Assembly (NCBI GenBank): GCA_021648755.1
Contig: JAKISG010000024.1
Location: 1 to 36,122 of the forward strand
DNA from: Flavobacteriaceae bacterium
GTDB lineage: Bacteria > Bacteroidota > Bacteroidia > Flavobacteriales > Flavobacteriaceae
Direction of reading: 5' to 3'
DNA: 36,122 nucleotides
Part shown: positions 16,322-25,552 of the stretch, in pieces
Position numbering within the stretch: position 1 is the stretch's first letter
Layout of the letters: every line of letters starts with the position of its first letter
Program-made: the position numbers and the translations under genes
Notes under the pieces: model-generated
The model's input: only the letters and a program-made list of their open reading frames with translations
What the model was told of the DNA's origin: nothing
Databases searched by the model: none

Positions 16322-18223
16322 ATGAGTAAAATAATAGGAATAGATTTAGGCACAACTAATTCTTGTGTTTCTGTAATGGAAGGTAAAGAGCCCGTTGTAA
16401 TACCTAATGCGGAAGGTAAAAGAACAACACCATCTATTGTTGCCTTTATAGAAGGTGGCGAGCGTAAGATTGGTGATCCCGCAAAAAGACAAGCAGTTAC
16501 TAACCCTACAAAAACAATTTCTTCGATTAAGCGTTTTATGGGGAACAAATTTTCTGAATGTAAAACGGAAATAGGAAGAGTTCCTTATAAGGTAGTAAAA
16601 GGAGATAATGATACGCCTAGAGTAGATATTGATGGTCGTTTATATACACCTCAAGAGATTTCGGCAATGATACTTCAAAAAATGAAGAAAACGGCTGAAG
16701 ATTACTTAGGAACAGAAGTTAAAGAAGCGGTAATTACAGTACCAGCATATTTTAATGATGCACAACGTCAGGCAACAAAGGAAGCAGGACAAATTGCAGG
16801 TTTAAAAGTTGCACGTATTATTAATGAGCCAACGGCAGCAGCATTAGCATATGGTCTTGATAAGGCTAATGAGGATAAAACAATAGCAGTTTACGATTTA
16901 GGAGGAGGAACATTTGATATTTCTATTTTAGAAATAGGTGATGGTGTTTTTGAAGTGTTATCAACTAATGGAGATACGCATTTAGGTGGTGATGATTTTG
17001 ATCAAGTAATTATTGATTGGTTAGCGGAGGAGTTTAATAAAGATGAGGGTATTGATTTGAGAAAAGACCCAATGGCTTTACAACGTTTAAAGGAAGCTTC
17101 AGAGAAAGCAAAAATAGAATTATCATCTTCTACACAGACGGAAATTAATTTACCTTATGTTACAGCAACATCTTCTGGACCAAAGCACTTGGTTAGAACA
17201 TTAACAAGAGCTGCTTTTGAAAAATTAGCAGATAGTTTAATTAAGCGTTCTATGAAGCCTGTTGCTAAAGCTTTAAAAGATGCAGATTTAAAAATAGGCG
17301 AAATTGATGAAGTTATTTTAGTTGGTGGTTCAACACGTATGCCGAGAATACAAGAAGAGGTAAAAAAATTCTTTGGGCAAGACCCGAACAAAGGTGTAAA
17401 TCCTGATGAGGTTGTATCTATTGGGGCAGCAATTCAAGGTGGTGTTTTAACAGGAGATATTGATGATATAGTGCTTTTAGATGTAACACCTTTATCTTTA
17501 GGTATTGAAACTATGGGTAATGTGTTTACAAAATTAATTGATGCAAATACTACGATACCAACAAAAAAATCACAAGTATTTTCAACTGCTGTTCAAAATC
17601 AGCCATCGGTAGAAATTCATGTTTTACAAGGAGAAAGAGCAATGGCAGCAGACAATAATACTATTGGTCGTTTTCATTTAGATGGAATTCCACCAGCACC
17701 AAAAGGTACTCCTCAAATTGAGGTTACTTTTGATATTGATGCCAATGGTATTATAAGTGTATTAGCAAAAGATAAAGGGACTGGTAAAGAACATAATATA
17801 CGTATTGAAGCATCTTCTGGTTTGTCTGAAGAAGAAATCAAAAAAATGAAAGCAGATGCTGAGGCAAATGCAGATGCAGATAAAATGGCTAAAGAGAATG
17901 CTGAAAAAATCAACGGTGCAGATGCTATGATTTTTCAAACAGAAAAGCAATTAGAGGAATTTGGTGATAAATTATCAGATGCTAAAAAAGAACCTATAAA
18001 AGTAGCTTTAGAGGAATTAAAAAAAGCGCATGAGTCTAAAGATATTACTCAAATAGATAGTACTATGAAAGTTATTAATGAGGCTTGGAAAGTTGCTTCT
18101 GAAGAAATGTACAAAGCAGAACAAGAGTCACAAGCAGGTGGTGCAGGGGCAGAGCAAGCAGATGAACAGAAAAGCGATAATGTAGAAGATGTTGATTTTG
18201 AAGAAGTAGAAGAGGGAAAGTAG
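16322..18223 (+). CDS. dnaK: Molecular chaperone DnaK (Hsp70)
   Basis: ATP-dependent chaperone that binds exposed hydrophobic segments and works with DnaJ and GrpE. The nucleotide-binding domain opens with IGIDLGTTNSCVSVMEG, then shows AVITVPAYFNDAQRQATK, YDLGGGTFDISIL and VILVGGSTRMPRIQ. A substrate-binding beta domain begins at LLDVTPLSLGIETMG, with a helical lid after about 500. The C-terminal tail ends in acidic EEVEEGK, similar to the EEVD-like ends of bacterial DnaK. The length of 633 residues is normal. grpE and dnaJ are not adjacent. A sigma-54-type promoter and an inverted repeat lie upstream and a strong terminator follows, so it is monocistronic. Confidence 0.98.
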   Translation: MSKIIGIDLGTTNSCVSVMEGKEPVVIPNAEGKRTTPSIVAFIEGGERKIGDPAKRQAVTNPTKTISSIKRFMGNKFSECKTEIGRVPYKVVKGDNDTPRVDIDGRLYTPQEISAMILQKMKKTAEDYLGTEVKEAVITVPAYFNDAQRQATKEAGQIAGLKVARIINEPTAAALAYGLDKANEDKTIAVYDLGGGTFDISILEIGDGVFEVLSTNGDTHLGGDDFDQVIIDWLAEEFNKDEGIDLRKDPMALQRLKEASEKAKIELSSSTQTEINLPYVTATSSGPKHLVRTLTRAAFEKLADSLIKRSMKPVAKALKDADLKIGEIDEVILVGGSTRMPRIQEEVKKFFGQDPNKGVNPDEVVSIGAAIQGGVLTGDIDDIVLLDVTPLSLGIETMGNVFTKLIDANTTIPTKKSQVFSTAVQNQPSVEIHVLQGERAMAADNNTIGRFHLDGIPPAPKGTPQIEVTFDIDANGIISVLAKDKGTGKEHNIRIEASSGLSEEEIKKMKADAEANADADKMAKENAEKINGADAMIFQTEKQLEEFGDKLSDAKKEPIKVALEELKKAHESKDITQIDSTMKVINEAWKVASEEMYKAEQESQAGGAGAEQADEQKSDNVEDVDFEEVEEGK

Positions 18224-18246
18224 TTTTTTTTCTTTAAAAGATGTTT

Positions 18247-18280
18247 AAAACCTGTTTGATTAATTTCAAACAGGTTTTTT
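18247..18280 (+). terminator. Terminator of dnaK
   Basis: A perfect 13-bp stem, AAAACCTGTTTGA and TCAAACAGGTTTT, with a 6-base loop is followed by a T run. It lies 23 bp after the dnaK stop codon. Confidence 0.9.
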
Positions 18281-18431
18281 TAATAAAAGAAGTCCTTAAA
18301 AAGTGTACTATAATTTTTTTCTTGGGATTTGCTAAGAGAACACTTACCTTTTTGATTCTAGAAAAAATGTCTAGTCAACAAGTCGTAAATCAGCATCATA
18401 TATTTAATCTAACCTAAATAAAGTCAATAAA

Positions 18432-18464
18432 AAAATCTTGAGGTTCTAACAACCCCAAGATTTT
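18432..18464 (-). terminator. Terminator after the coiled-coil protein gene
   Basis: On the minus strand a 14-bp stem, AAAATCTTGGGGTT paired with AACCTCAAGATTTT (one G-U pair), is followed by a T-rich run. It lies about 40 bp downstream of the stop codon at 18506 and ends the DUF1800/DUF1501 cluster. Confidence 0.8.
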
Positions 18465-18505
18465 AAACTTTATACTTTATTTGGATAGTACCGCTAGTTA
18501 GTGGC

Positions 18506-19516
18506 TTATGTCAAAACTTTAGTAACTTGTTTAATTAGTTTTCTATTTACGTAAACATCGATAGAATACGTTCCTTTTTCTAATCTTTGATCGTGTACTG
18601 TAACTGAAAATTGCGCTGCTAAATTTTTTCTTTTTTTAGAAGAAATTGTAACTGCCTTTGAATATTTAATTTTTTTATCGTTTGCATCTATAAAAAAATC
18701 TTTGACACTTAATACTTTACCACTATCATCTTTTATAACAAGATAGGCTTTTGCTTTGAAATTTTTCGGTACCTCTTCAGTTTCTACTGTAAATGAAACT
18801 TTAAAGACATTTGTTATTTTAGCTTTTCTAGTTTCTCTAAGTTTACCTCTTCTTTCGTTGTAGGTAGAAACATTAATTTTTGAAGATGTATTTTCACTTA
18901 ATTTACTATCAAATTCACTTTTTTGACTTGTTCCTCCTATTTTTTCAAAATCTTCACTAGTTAGTAGAGGTTCATTTTCATCGTCAAATTTTGATTGTTG
19001 ATTTTGTATGAGTTTATTTTTTTTAGTAAGTAATGTAATTAATTTAGATTTATCACTTAAGTCTGAGAGCAAAAATTTATTCTCGATAGTTAATTTTTCA
19101 TTTTCAAGAGCTAATTCACCATTTATACTTACTAAAGAGTCATTTGCTACTAATAAATCTTTTAAAGTAAAAGTTAAGTCTTTGACTTTGTTTTTTAAAA
19201 ATTTTATCGTTCCTAAATCTGCTCCTTTAAATTTAGATAGTGAGGTTTTAAATCTAATAATTTCATTTTTCCTTTCTTCTAAATCGCCTGATAATTCTGT
19301 TTTTTCTACAAGTGCTTTACTGTAACTATCTTCTAAAAAAGATAATTCTTCTAAAACTTCTTGTTTTGCCAATAATACTTCATTTTTTTCGGCAATTAAT
19401 TTTTCTTCGACTTGAACTTGCTCTTGATAGTTTAAATAACCGAAAGTACTTAGCCCTAGTAATAGCACAATAAGTATTGCGATTATTGCTTTTTTATTAT
19501 TATTATTATCATTCAT
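18506..19516 (-). CDS. Membrane-anchored coiled-coil protein of unknown function
   Basis: The 336-residue protein has an Asn/Lys-rich N-terminus, one membrane helix (about 9-27, AIIAILIVLLLGLSTFGYL), then a long Glu/Lys/Leu heptad-type coiled coil (about 30-180). The C-terminal 120 residues (VSFTVETEEVPKNFKAKAYLVIKDD and onward, with VTVHDQRLEKGTYSIDVYVN) look like a beta-sandwich. Topology is probably periplasmic after the anchor. It lies 56 bp after the DUF1501 gene on the same strand. A TACCTTTG -7 element at 19542-19549 suggests it may also be transcribed alone. I do not recognise the family; a structural envelope role is a guess. Confidence 0.8.
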   Translation of the reverse strand: MNDNNNNKKAIIAILIVLLLGLSTFGYLNYQEQVQVEEKLIAEKNEVLLAKQEVLEELSFLEDSYSKALVEKTELSGDLEERKNEIIRFKTSLSKFKGADLGTIKFLKNKVKDLTFTLKDLLVANDSLVSINGELALENEKLTIENKFLLSDLSDKSKLITLLTKKNKLIQNQQSKFDDENEPLLTSEDFEKIGGTSQKSEFDSKLSENTSSKINVSTYNERRGKLRETRKAKITNVFKVSFTVETEEVPKNFKAKAYLVIKDDSGKVLSVKDFFIDANDKKIKYSKAVTISSKKRKNLAAQFSVTVHDQRLEKGTYSIDVYVNRKLIKQVTKVLT

Positions 19517-19572
19517 AGTGTAAAATTTTAGTTTAATTTGTCAAAGGTACAAATATTTAATTTAAAATTGAT

Positions 19573-21624
19573 TTATTGTGAGAAAAGCATGCGCCATTCA
19601 CTACCAGTATAGCCATATAATTTTCCGCTTTCCGTAAGAATAATAGTTCCAGGGTTTTCATTTCCTTCAAAGCCTAACAGTTTATTTGTAACAACTTGGC
19701 ATATAGCACCTCCTGTATTATCAAAATCTGTTACATTTTCGAATTGGTAATAATTTTGAGTTTCAAATGCGCCTTGAGCTACTAGTCCGATACTTTCTAT
19801 TCCTTTTGTCGCTCCTAGTTCATTAAAATCGGTTAAAGGGTCTAATAGAGAATCCACAGTTCTTATCCATAATGCGTTACTCTTTGTACCACTATTTTCA
19901 TTTTTAAAATCAGTAGCTAATCTATCTAATCTATCTAATCGCGATGGGCTTATAAAAAATCTCATATTTACAAAGTCATCAACACTTCCTGAACCTATTA
20001 CAATATTCCATGTTTTTCCAAGAACAAAATTTGCATTACTACTACTAGTGCTTGTTTTTTTGTAGTGATCTCTCCCTTGATTATCACTTAATAAGTCTGT
20101 AATTACTATTAGAGGTTCAAAATCTTGTGTATTTCCTTCTTCTGGTTTGTGTTCAATAGCAAATAGATATGTTACACTTGTTACTGTTCTTCCATAATAA
20201 GTCCATCCATTTTCTGTTTTAATTGGAACTAATGTGGCGCTTTCAGTAAAAGCGGTATTAAAATCATTGACTGCGTCTACCTCTGCTACAACTTCACTAT
20301 CTTTAATAAAGTCTAATTTACTATTATTTGTGCCCTCTTCACCAGTAAAATCAGGGTCAAAATCGCCTTTAAAATCACCGAAGCCTACTCGGTCTAAAAG
20401 TTCATCGGTATTACCAAACCAATCTTGAATAATGGTAGATAGTACTCTACGGTAATCATGTTGAAGTACATCAATAGTTTTATTATGCTCTATGAAATCT
20501 AAACCAATATTTATGTTTCTACCAGTTACACCTCCTTTAATAGGGCTTCCGATAACAAACCAAGGAGCAAGAGAGCCATGATCGGTACCTGTAGAGCCGT
20601 TTCCTATTATTTGTCTTCCAAATTCAGATATGACTATAATAATTATTTTATCAGCAAAACCCTGAGCTTCCATATCTCTTTGAAATGCAAGAACTGAATT
20701 TGAAAGTTCTTCAAGACGATTCCCATGATTACCAGTAGTACTGTCAGTATCGGTAGTTTGGCTTTTATGAGTATCATAACCAGCTTGACGAGCAAGTAAT
20801 ATTTTTGAATCTAAGCCCCCGCTTATCATTCTAGCAATAGTTCTTAAGTTCTTCCCAATACTTACCTCTGGGTAATCATCATTATTAGAATTACTTCCAT
20901 TATCATAGGCCTCTTTAAGATTTCGCCTATATACCTGTCGTCCTTCCTCTATTAATCTTAAATATTGCATTAAATCGTTCTTTTCTGAATCTGAGGATCT
21001 ACCAGAAAGACTCCAATTCTTTATGTTATTAATATTAATTCCAAGATTATTATAAGCTTCATGAATAAAACCGTTATGCTCATACCCAAAACCTAGTTGA
21101 ACACCTAAAGGGAGTGGGTACTGAGTGGTTGGCTGGTCATTATAAGAGGGATAAACATTAGCTAAATAATTTGACATCCACCCTCGATTTATAGTTCTAT
21201 TATAATTTCCATCTAAACCTCCAAACACTAAAGAATCTGATCTAAAGTGAGAAAAATCCGGTTTTGGGTATCCAACACTTTGAATTACATTTAATTTACC
21301 TTCGTCATATAAATTTTTAAATCCTGTCATTCTAGGGTGTAAGCCTAAACCCGCTTCTCCATTTAATCTAATTAAGTCACTTCTTTCTAACTTTATGAGA
21401 GGTCTATGGCTTTGATAAAGGTCGTATTGATCTAATGGTACAACTGTGTTTAGACCATCGTTACCTCCAAATAAATTGATTATAAGTAATTTTCTGTTTT
21501 CAAAATCTTCGGGAGCATTATTAATACCAAACATTTTACTTACTTTTTGTCGAATCATAGATTCAACAAATAATGGCGAAAAGGCTAATGGTATGGTGTT
21601 TTTTATAAATGTTCTTCGTTTCAT
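19573..21624 (-). CDS. DUF1501 domain protein with a long C-terminal extension
   Basis: DUF1501 proteins belong to the alkaline phosphatase/sulfatase fold superfamily and have no settled function. The N-terminus KRRTFIKNTIPLAFSPL resembles a twin-arginine signal. LLIINLFGGNDGLNTVVPLDQY (46-67), VISEFGRQIIGNGSTGTDHG and PIKGGVTGRN are the domain hallmarks. The DUF1501 region ends near residue 420. The remaining 260 residues are an unassigned extension containing GWTYYGRTVTSVTYLFAIEH. It closes with GKLYGYTGSEWRML and has no obvious T9SS sorting domain. The gene follows the DUF1800 gene, its usual partner, with a 106-bp gap. Confidence 0.88.
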   Translation of the reverse strand: MKRRTFIKNTIPLAFSPLFVESMIRQKVSKMFGINNAPEDFENRKLLIINLFGGNDGLNTVVPLDQYDLYQSHRPLIKLERSDLIRLNGEAGLGLHPRMTGFKNLYDEGKLNVIQSVGYPKPDFSHFRSDSLVFGGLDGNYNRTINRGWMSNYLANVYPSYNDQPTTQYPLPLGVQLGFGYEHNGFIHEAYNNLGININNIKNWSLSGRSSDSEKNDLMQYLRLIEEGRQVYRRNLKEAYDNGSNSNNDDYPEVSIGKNLRTIARMISGGLDSKILLARQAGYDTHKSQTTDTDSTTGNHGNRLEELSNSVLAFQRDMEAQGFADKIIIIVISEFGRQIIGNGSTGTDHGSLAPWFVIGSPIKGGVTGRNINIGLDFIEHNKTIDVLQHDYRRVLSTIIQDWFGNTDELLDRVGFGDFKGDFDPDFTGEEGTNNSKLDFIKDSEVVAEVDAVNDFNTAFTESATLVPIKTENGWTYYGRTVTSVTYLFAIEHKPEEGNTQDFEPLIVITDLLSDNQGRDHYKKTSTSSSNANFVLGKTWNIVIGSGSVDDFVNMRFFISPSRLDRLDRLATDFKNENSGTKSNALWIRTVDSLLDPLTDFNELGATKGIESIGLVAQGAFETQNYYQFENVTDFDNTGGAICQVVTNKLLGFEGNENPGTIILTESGKLYGYTGSEWRMLFSQ

Positions 21625-21730
21625 ATTAATTCCTTTTTATTTTATTGTATGAAAATGTAAGTATTAAAATTCTTAATATTAATTTTTAGTTAGTAAATTT
21701 TATGTTTTTTGTGTAAATTTACTCCTACTT

Positions 21731-23431
21731 TTATAAAAGTTGATATTCGACAGATGTCATAATAGCTTCAAAAATAGCGTTAAGATGAACTATTAAATCA
21801 GTACTATCACTAGCGTCGTAAACCATTTCCCAATTAGTTAGTCCTAAGCTTTGTAAAAGGATATCATAAAAATGAGTATGTCTAAAAGGTTGGGGGGGTT
21901 CAACTAATAATAATTTATAAATATCAGCAATAAGTGTTTCTGGATTTCTAGGCTCAGAAAAAATATCTGGTTGATTTTTTACAAATTGAACGATATCAAA
22001 TGTAGCTCCATCCCAAGGGTCAGGATTACCAGAATCAAGATATCGTTTGCTTGTAATTATAGACTTAGCAATAGCTTGTCTACGACCTACGGTGTTAAAA
22101 GCATGCCATTGTTTATCATAGTCTGGTTCTTGGTATATTGGTTTATAACCAGCTACACTATCAGGTCTAAATAGATGCATTCCTGAATGATTTAAAAAAA
22201 GATCGGTATAACGATAAGCATAAGCCCTGTCTTCAGGAGTACTGCCTTCAGGAGTACTAGAGATAAAATTTGGATTAATTTCTGTTTCTAAAAGATTAAA
22301 AGATTGCAGTAATAAATCAAGTGGTGTTTTTACTAAAGCTCCAATAATTTCATCACCAGCAACAGCATCATCTTCATCGTAAAAATGTTTACTACTTAAT
22401 AAGGTTCTAACTGTAATTTCAAGATTATAATTATTATCTCTTAAAATAGCAGCTAATGGACCTATAATATCGTTTTCAACCTCAGTATCTATATTTCTTC
22501 TTACAAAATACCGATAAATTCTACGGCAAATAACTTTGGCGGTTTCTTCTTGGTCAAAAATCATATCTACAAAACTTCGTAGTTCAGTAAACATACCAGA
22601 AGCATCAGTTGCACCTTCGATGGTAGTTCCACTAAATTTGTCACTAAATGTTTTAGAACCTGTATCATGTCTTTCAAATTCTAGTCTTCCTTTAGGAATA
22701 CCACTGCCTGTATCATCTGTACCGTCAGGAGTATTATCAAAAATTGTTCTTTCAGAATCTCGTCTAAATCCAGTTACAATTCGTGCAGCTTCTTGTACAT
22801 CTCTCTCGGTATAATTAGCATATACCCCATCTCCTTCTTGCGCCCCTCTTGTTATCGTAAATAATTCTAAAAATTCTCTTGGAAAATCTTCATTAGGATT
22901 TTCTTTGTTACTGCTATTAGAATTTAAATAAACTAACATCCTATTACCTAAGATGATTTTATAGGCAAAATCTTTATAACTTTTTTTAGAGTAATAGAGT
23001 AAGTATAAAATATAATCGTAAGAATCTTTTGGGTCTGCCGAATCACTAAGACTTACAATAAAAATAGAATGTAAAAACGTTGCTAATTTAAATTGTAATG
23101 TTTCTGATTTTTTTGCCTCATCAAGATACCAATATCTAGTTAAATAATTTAAAAAAGAATTGGAATGACCAAGTTCAGGGGGTCCAGGAAAAACATAACC
23201 ATTATCTACATAAAAACCTTCATTATTGTAACCCATAGGTTTTTCTCTCCCTAAGGCAGAAGTTGGGGTGCTGTCGTCGTAATCTAGTAATTTATCTAAA
23301 GCTTGATCTACATTTAGATTCGCAAATTCTGTAATACGTGCGCCATTGATATTATAAGTTGCTCGTCTTAATAAATGTTTTGCTAAATGTATACCTAGTG
23401 TTGCTGAACCACGATTTTCTAATGATGCCAT
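21731..23431 (-). CDS. DUF1800 domain protein
   Basis: The 566-residue protein shows DUF1800 features: N-terminal HLAKHLLRRATYNINGARI, the central DFPREFLELFTITRG motif, and TERDVQEAARIVTGF. No signal peptide is visible with the ATG at 23431. Either it uses an unusual export route or the annotated start misses one, although no better upstream start exists because the preceding gene ends at 23460. DUF1800 and DUF1501 genes occur together widely in Bacteroidota and Planctomycetota. Their joint role is not established. Confidence 0.87.
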   Translation of the reverse strand: MASLENRGSATLGIHLAKHLLRRATYNINGARITEFANLNVDQALDKLLDYDDSTPTSALGREKPMGYNNEGFYVDNGYVFPGPPELGHSNSFLNYLTRYWYLDEAKKSETLQFKLATFLHSIFIVSLSDSADPKDSYDYILYLLYYSKKSYKDFAYKIILGNRMLVYLNSNSSNKENPNEDFPREFLELFTITRGAQEGDGVYANYTERDVQEAARIVTGFRRDSERTIFDNTPDGTDDTGSGIPKGRLEFERHDTGSKTFSDKFSGTTIEGATDASGMFTELRSFVDMIFDQEETAKVICRRIYRYFVRRNIDTEVENDIIGPLAAILRDNNYNLEITVRTLLSSKHFYDEDDAVAGDEIIGALVKTPLDLLLQSFNLLETEINPNFISSTPEGSTPEDRAYAYRYTDLFLNHSGMHLFRPDSVAGYKPIYQEPDYDKQWHAFNTVGRRQAIAKSIITSKRYLDSGNPDPWDGATFDIVQFVKNQPDIFSEPRNPETLIADIYKLLLVEPPQPFRHTHFYDILLQSLGLTNWEMVYDASDSTDLIVHLNAIFEAIMTSVEYQLL

Positions 23432-23459
23432 ATTTTTATATTTTTTATGCTATAATTAA

Positions 23460-24095
23460 TTAATCTACTTGTATCCAAACTGCACCATCACAAGCACAAA
23501 AATTACTACCATTAAAAATAATTTTTCCAACATCTCCAGAGTCACATTCAGCTCCTGCTGCAATACCATTAATTACGCCAAGTTGAATACTTCCAGTTAC
23601 TTCGACATCTCCGTTGTAATTTATATTTGTAGAGGTGTTGGTTGCAGGTGTTCCGTCTTCGTTTCTCCAAGGTCCTTCTGCTGATGTAGTGGCTACTGTT
23701 TTAGCGTGTAAAGCATAGGGTACGCTTAATAATTGACTTACCGCAACGATATCATAATTAGTGCCTCCTTCAATATCTGTTTCGGTTTTAATATAATAAC
23801 TAGCTACGGACCAATCAATTGCACTAAATTCTCCTACTTCAACGATACCAGAACCAATTTCTAAATTTACTAGCCCGTTTATATTTGTTGATCTTTGATG
23901 TCTTTCGACATAAATAGGGTTTCCAGAAGAGGTGGCTTCTAAGATAGACACTTTAATTCCAACATTTTGATCAGAAACCAATTTTGAATCGGCATCTCTA
24001 ATTACAGCTTGAAAACTCATTAACTCTGGAACTTGAGCAAATGAAATTATTGAAAATACAATTGTAAAAATTAGTGTAGTAATATTTTTTTTCAT
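23460..24095 (-). CDS. Secreted fibre-like surface protein (Bacteroidota family)
   Basis: A signal peptide (MKKNITTLIFTIVFSIISFAQ) precedes a segment common in Bacteroidota secreted proteins: MSFQAVIRDADSKLVSDQNVGIKVSI, LVNLEIGSG, YYIKTETDIEGGTNYDI and SQLLSVPYALHAKTVA. These often head fibre- or collagen-like surface proteins. The C-terminal 50 residues carry a cysteine pair region, CDSGDVGKIIFNGSNFCACDGAVW. The gap to the sorting-domain gene upstream is 13 bp, and to DUF1800 downstream 28 bp, so all are one operon. The exact role is unknown. Confidence 0.78.
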   Translation of the reverse strand: MKKNITTLIFTIVFSIISFAQVPELMSFQAVIRDADSKLVSDQNVGIKVSILEATSSGNPIYVERHQRSTNINGLVNLEIGSGIVEVGEFSAIDWSVASYYIKTETDIEGGTNYDIVAVSQLLSVPYALHAKTVATTSAEGPWRNEDGTPATNTSTNINYNGDVEVTGSIQLGVINGIAAGAECDSGDVGKIIFNGSNFCACDGAVWIQVD

Positions 24096-24108
24096 TATAA
24101 AAATTGTT

Positions 24109-24603
24109 TTAATATTTAATAATCTTAAGTGTTTGGTATAATTTTATCACATTATATACTTTGACGAAATAAACTGCGGGAGGTAGTTCTTTAAAAGATA
24201 TTGTTGTAGATCTACTGGTTATTCTAACGTTTGTTAAGAGCGTTTTTCCTAAATTATCAATAATACTATAATATAAGTCGTTAGAGGTTTCGTTATTTAC
24301 AACAAGGTCAATAGAATCGGTTGTTGGATTTGGGTAAGCGGTATAACTAGCGTCTGCATTTAAAGAAATTATCTTATAGGTTTGTTGAACACCTTGTGCA
24401 ACTAAACCAGTAGAGCCTTCGCTAGTGATATAATTAGTTTGCCCAACGGAGTAAGAGATAGAACCGTTACTTGTCTCAGCCGTTGCTCCTGAAGCGTTTA
24501 CAGTAGTTTGGGCTGTAATTTCTAAGGTCGCTATAAAAAGAATAAAAATCCAAATAAGAGCTAGTCGATTCTTTTTAGTAAGAATTGTTGTTTGGGGATT
24601 CAT
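24109..24603 (-). CDS. Small T9SS type A sorting domain protein
   Basis: The 164-residue protein is a signal/anchor segment (about 12-31), a 45-residue middle (VNASGATAETSNGSISYSVGQTNYI, then GLVAQGVQQTYKI) and a C-terminal type IX secretion sorting domain: YPNPTTDSIDLVV, then PPAVYFVKVYNV ending in LKIIKY. It should be exported by Sec and then carried across the outer membrane by the PorSS/T9SS machinery. The middle segment is a recurring short module in flavobacterial sorting-domain proteins. It is first in the DUF1800/DUF1501 operon. Confidence 0.88.
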   Translation of the reverse strand: MNPQTTILTKKNRLALIWIFILFIATLEITAQTTVNASGATAETSNGSISYSVGQTNYITSEGSTGLVAQGVQQTYKIISLNADASYTAYPNPTTDSIDLVVNNETSNDLYYSIIDNLGKTLLTNVRITSRSTTISFKELPPAVYFVKVYNVIKLYQTLKIIKY

Positions 24604-24848
24604 AAGTTATAAGTTCTAGTTTGTAGACTACAATCTTAAATACAAAATCTAAAGAAAATCTAAAGTTTAATTAAAAATCTAAATAGTTTGTTTTCTTGCA
24701 GTCTTCAAAATAATTAATTTTGTTTTCACAAACATATAAAAAATATTTAATATTTATTGGTATTATTCAATTTAATTTTATTTTTTTAAAAAATTGAACT
24801 TAATATGTTGAAAATCAGTATTTTTTTAATAAAAAAAAACGTAAAATT

Positions 24849-25523
24849 TTAATTTAATAAATTAGGTCTAATACGTTTTGTTCTTTTTAATGCATTTTGT
24901 TCTCGCCATGCGTCAATTTTTTTAAAATTACCTGATAATAATACGTTTGGCACCTCTTTATTTTTGTATGTTGCTGGTCTTGTATAAACTTCGGGTGCTA
25001 ATAAATTATCTTGAAACGAATCGGTTAGGGCAGAGGTTTCATCACCTAAGACACCGGGTAATAGTCGTACGATTGCATCACAAAGTACTACTGCTGCTAA
25101 TTCTCCGCCAGATAAAACATAATTACCAATCGAAATTTCTTTAGTAATAAATAAGTCACGAACTCGCTGATCAACTCCTTTATAATGTCCTGTTAAAATA
25201 AGAATGTTTTGAGATAGGGATAAGGTATTGGAAGTTTGTTGGTTTAAAATTGGTGCATCTGGAGTCATATAAATAATTTCATCATAGTTTCTTTCTGTTT
25301 TTAATTTGGTAATACATTTATCAATTGGTTCAATCATTAAAACCATACCTGCGCCACCACCAAATGGTGAATCGTCAATTTTTCCATAATTATTTAAAGC
25401 ATAGTCTCGTAGGTTATGAAAATGAATTTCTACTAATTTTTTTTCTTGTGCTCGTTTTAAAATGGAGTGCTCAAATGGGCTCTGCATTAATTCGGGTATT
25501 ACGGATATGATATCGATTCTCAT
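24849..25523 (-). CDS. trmD: tRNA (guanine-N1)-methyltransferase
   Basis: Methylates G37 of tRNAs to prevent frameshifting. It is a SPOUT-class enzyme whose knot region holds ILTGHYKGVDQRVRD and SIGNYVLSGGELAAVVLCDAIVRLLPGVLGD, with the conserved catalytic context LLAPEVYTRPATYKNKEVPNVLLSGN. The length of 224 residues is typical. It lies 29 bp after the 5'-nucleotidase-family gene on the same strand and is not beside rplS or rimM, its usual partners in many bacteria. Confidence 0.96.
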   Translation of the reverse strand: MRIDIISVIPELMQSPFEHSILKRAQEKKLVEIHFHNLRDYALNNYGKIDDSPFGGGAGMVLMIEPIDKCITKLKTERNYDEIIYMTPDAPILNQQTSNTLSLSQNILILTGHYKGVDQRVRDLFITKEISIGNYVLSGGELAAVVLCDAIVRLLPGVLGDETSALTDSFQDNLLAPEVYTRPATYKNKEVPNVLLSGNFKKIDAWREQNALKRTKRIRPNLLN

Positions 25524-25552
25524 AAATTGGCTTTTGATAAAAGTAAATGGGT

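Noticed and set aside
16306..16548. 80-codon minus-strand frame at the start of dnaK
   Set aside because: Antisense to the conserved DnaK nucleotide-binding domain, with no features of its own.
19917..19941. Short tandem repeat of a 9-base unit
   Set aside because: It lies inside the DUF1501 gene, encoding RLDRLDRL. It is in frame and too short to call a repeat locus.
22228..22262. Near-duplicate of TTCAGGAGTACT
   Set aside because: Two adjacent copies within the DUF1800 gene encode STPEGSTPED. Likely a local coding repeat, not a functional site.
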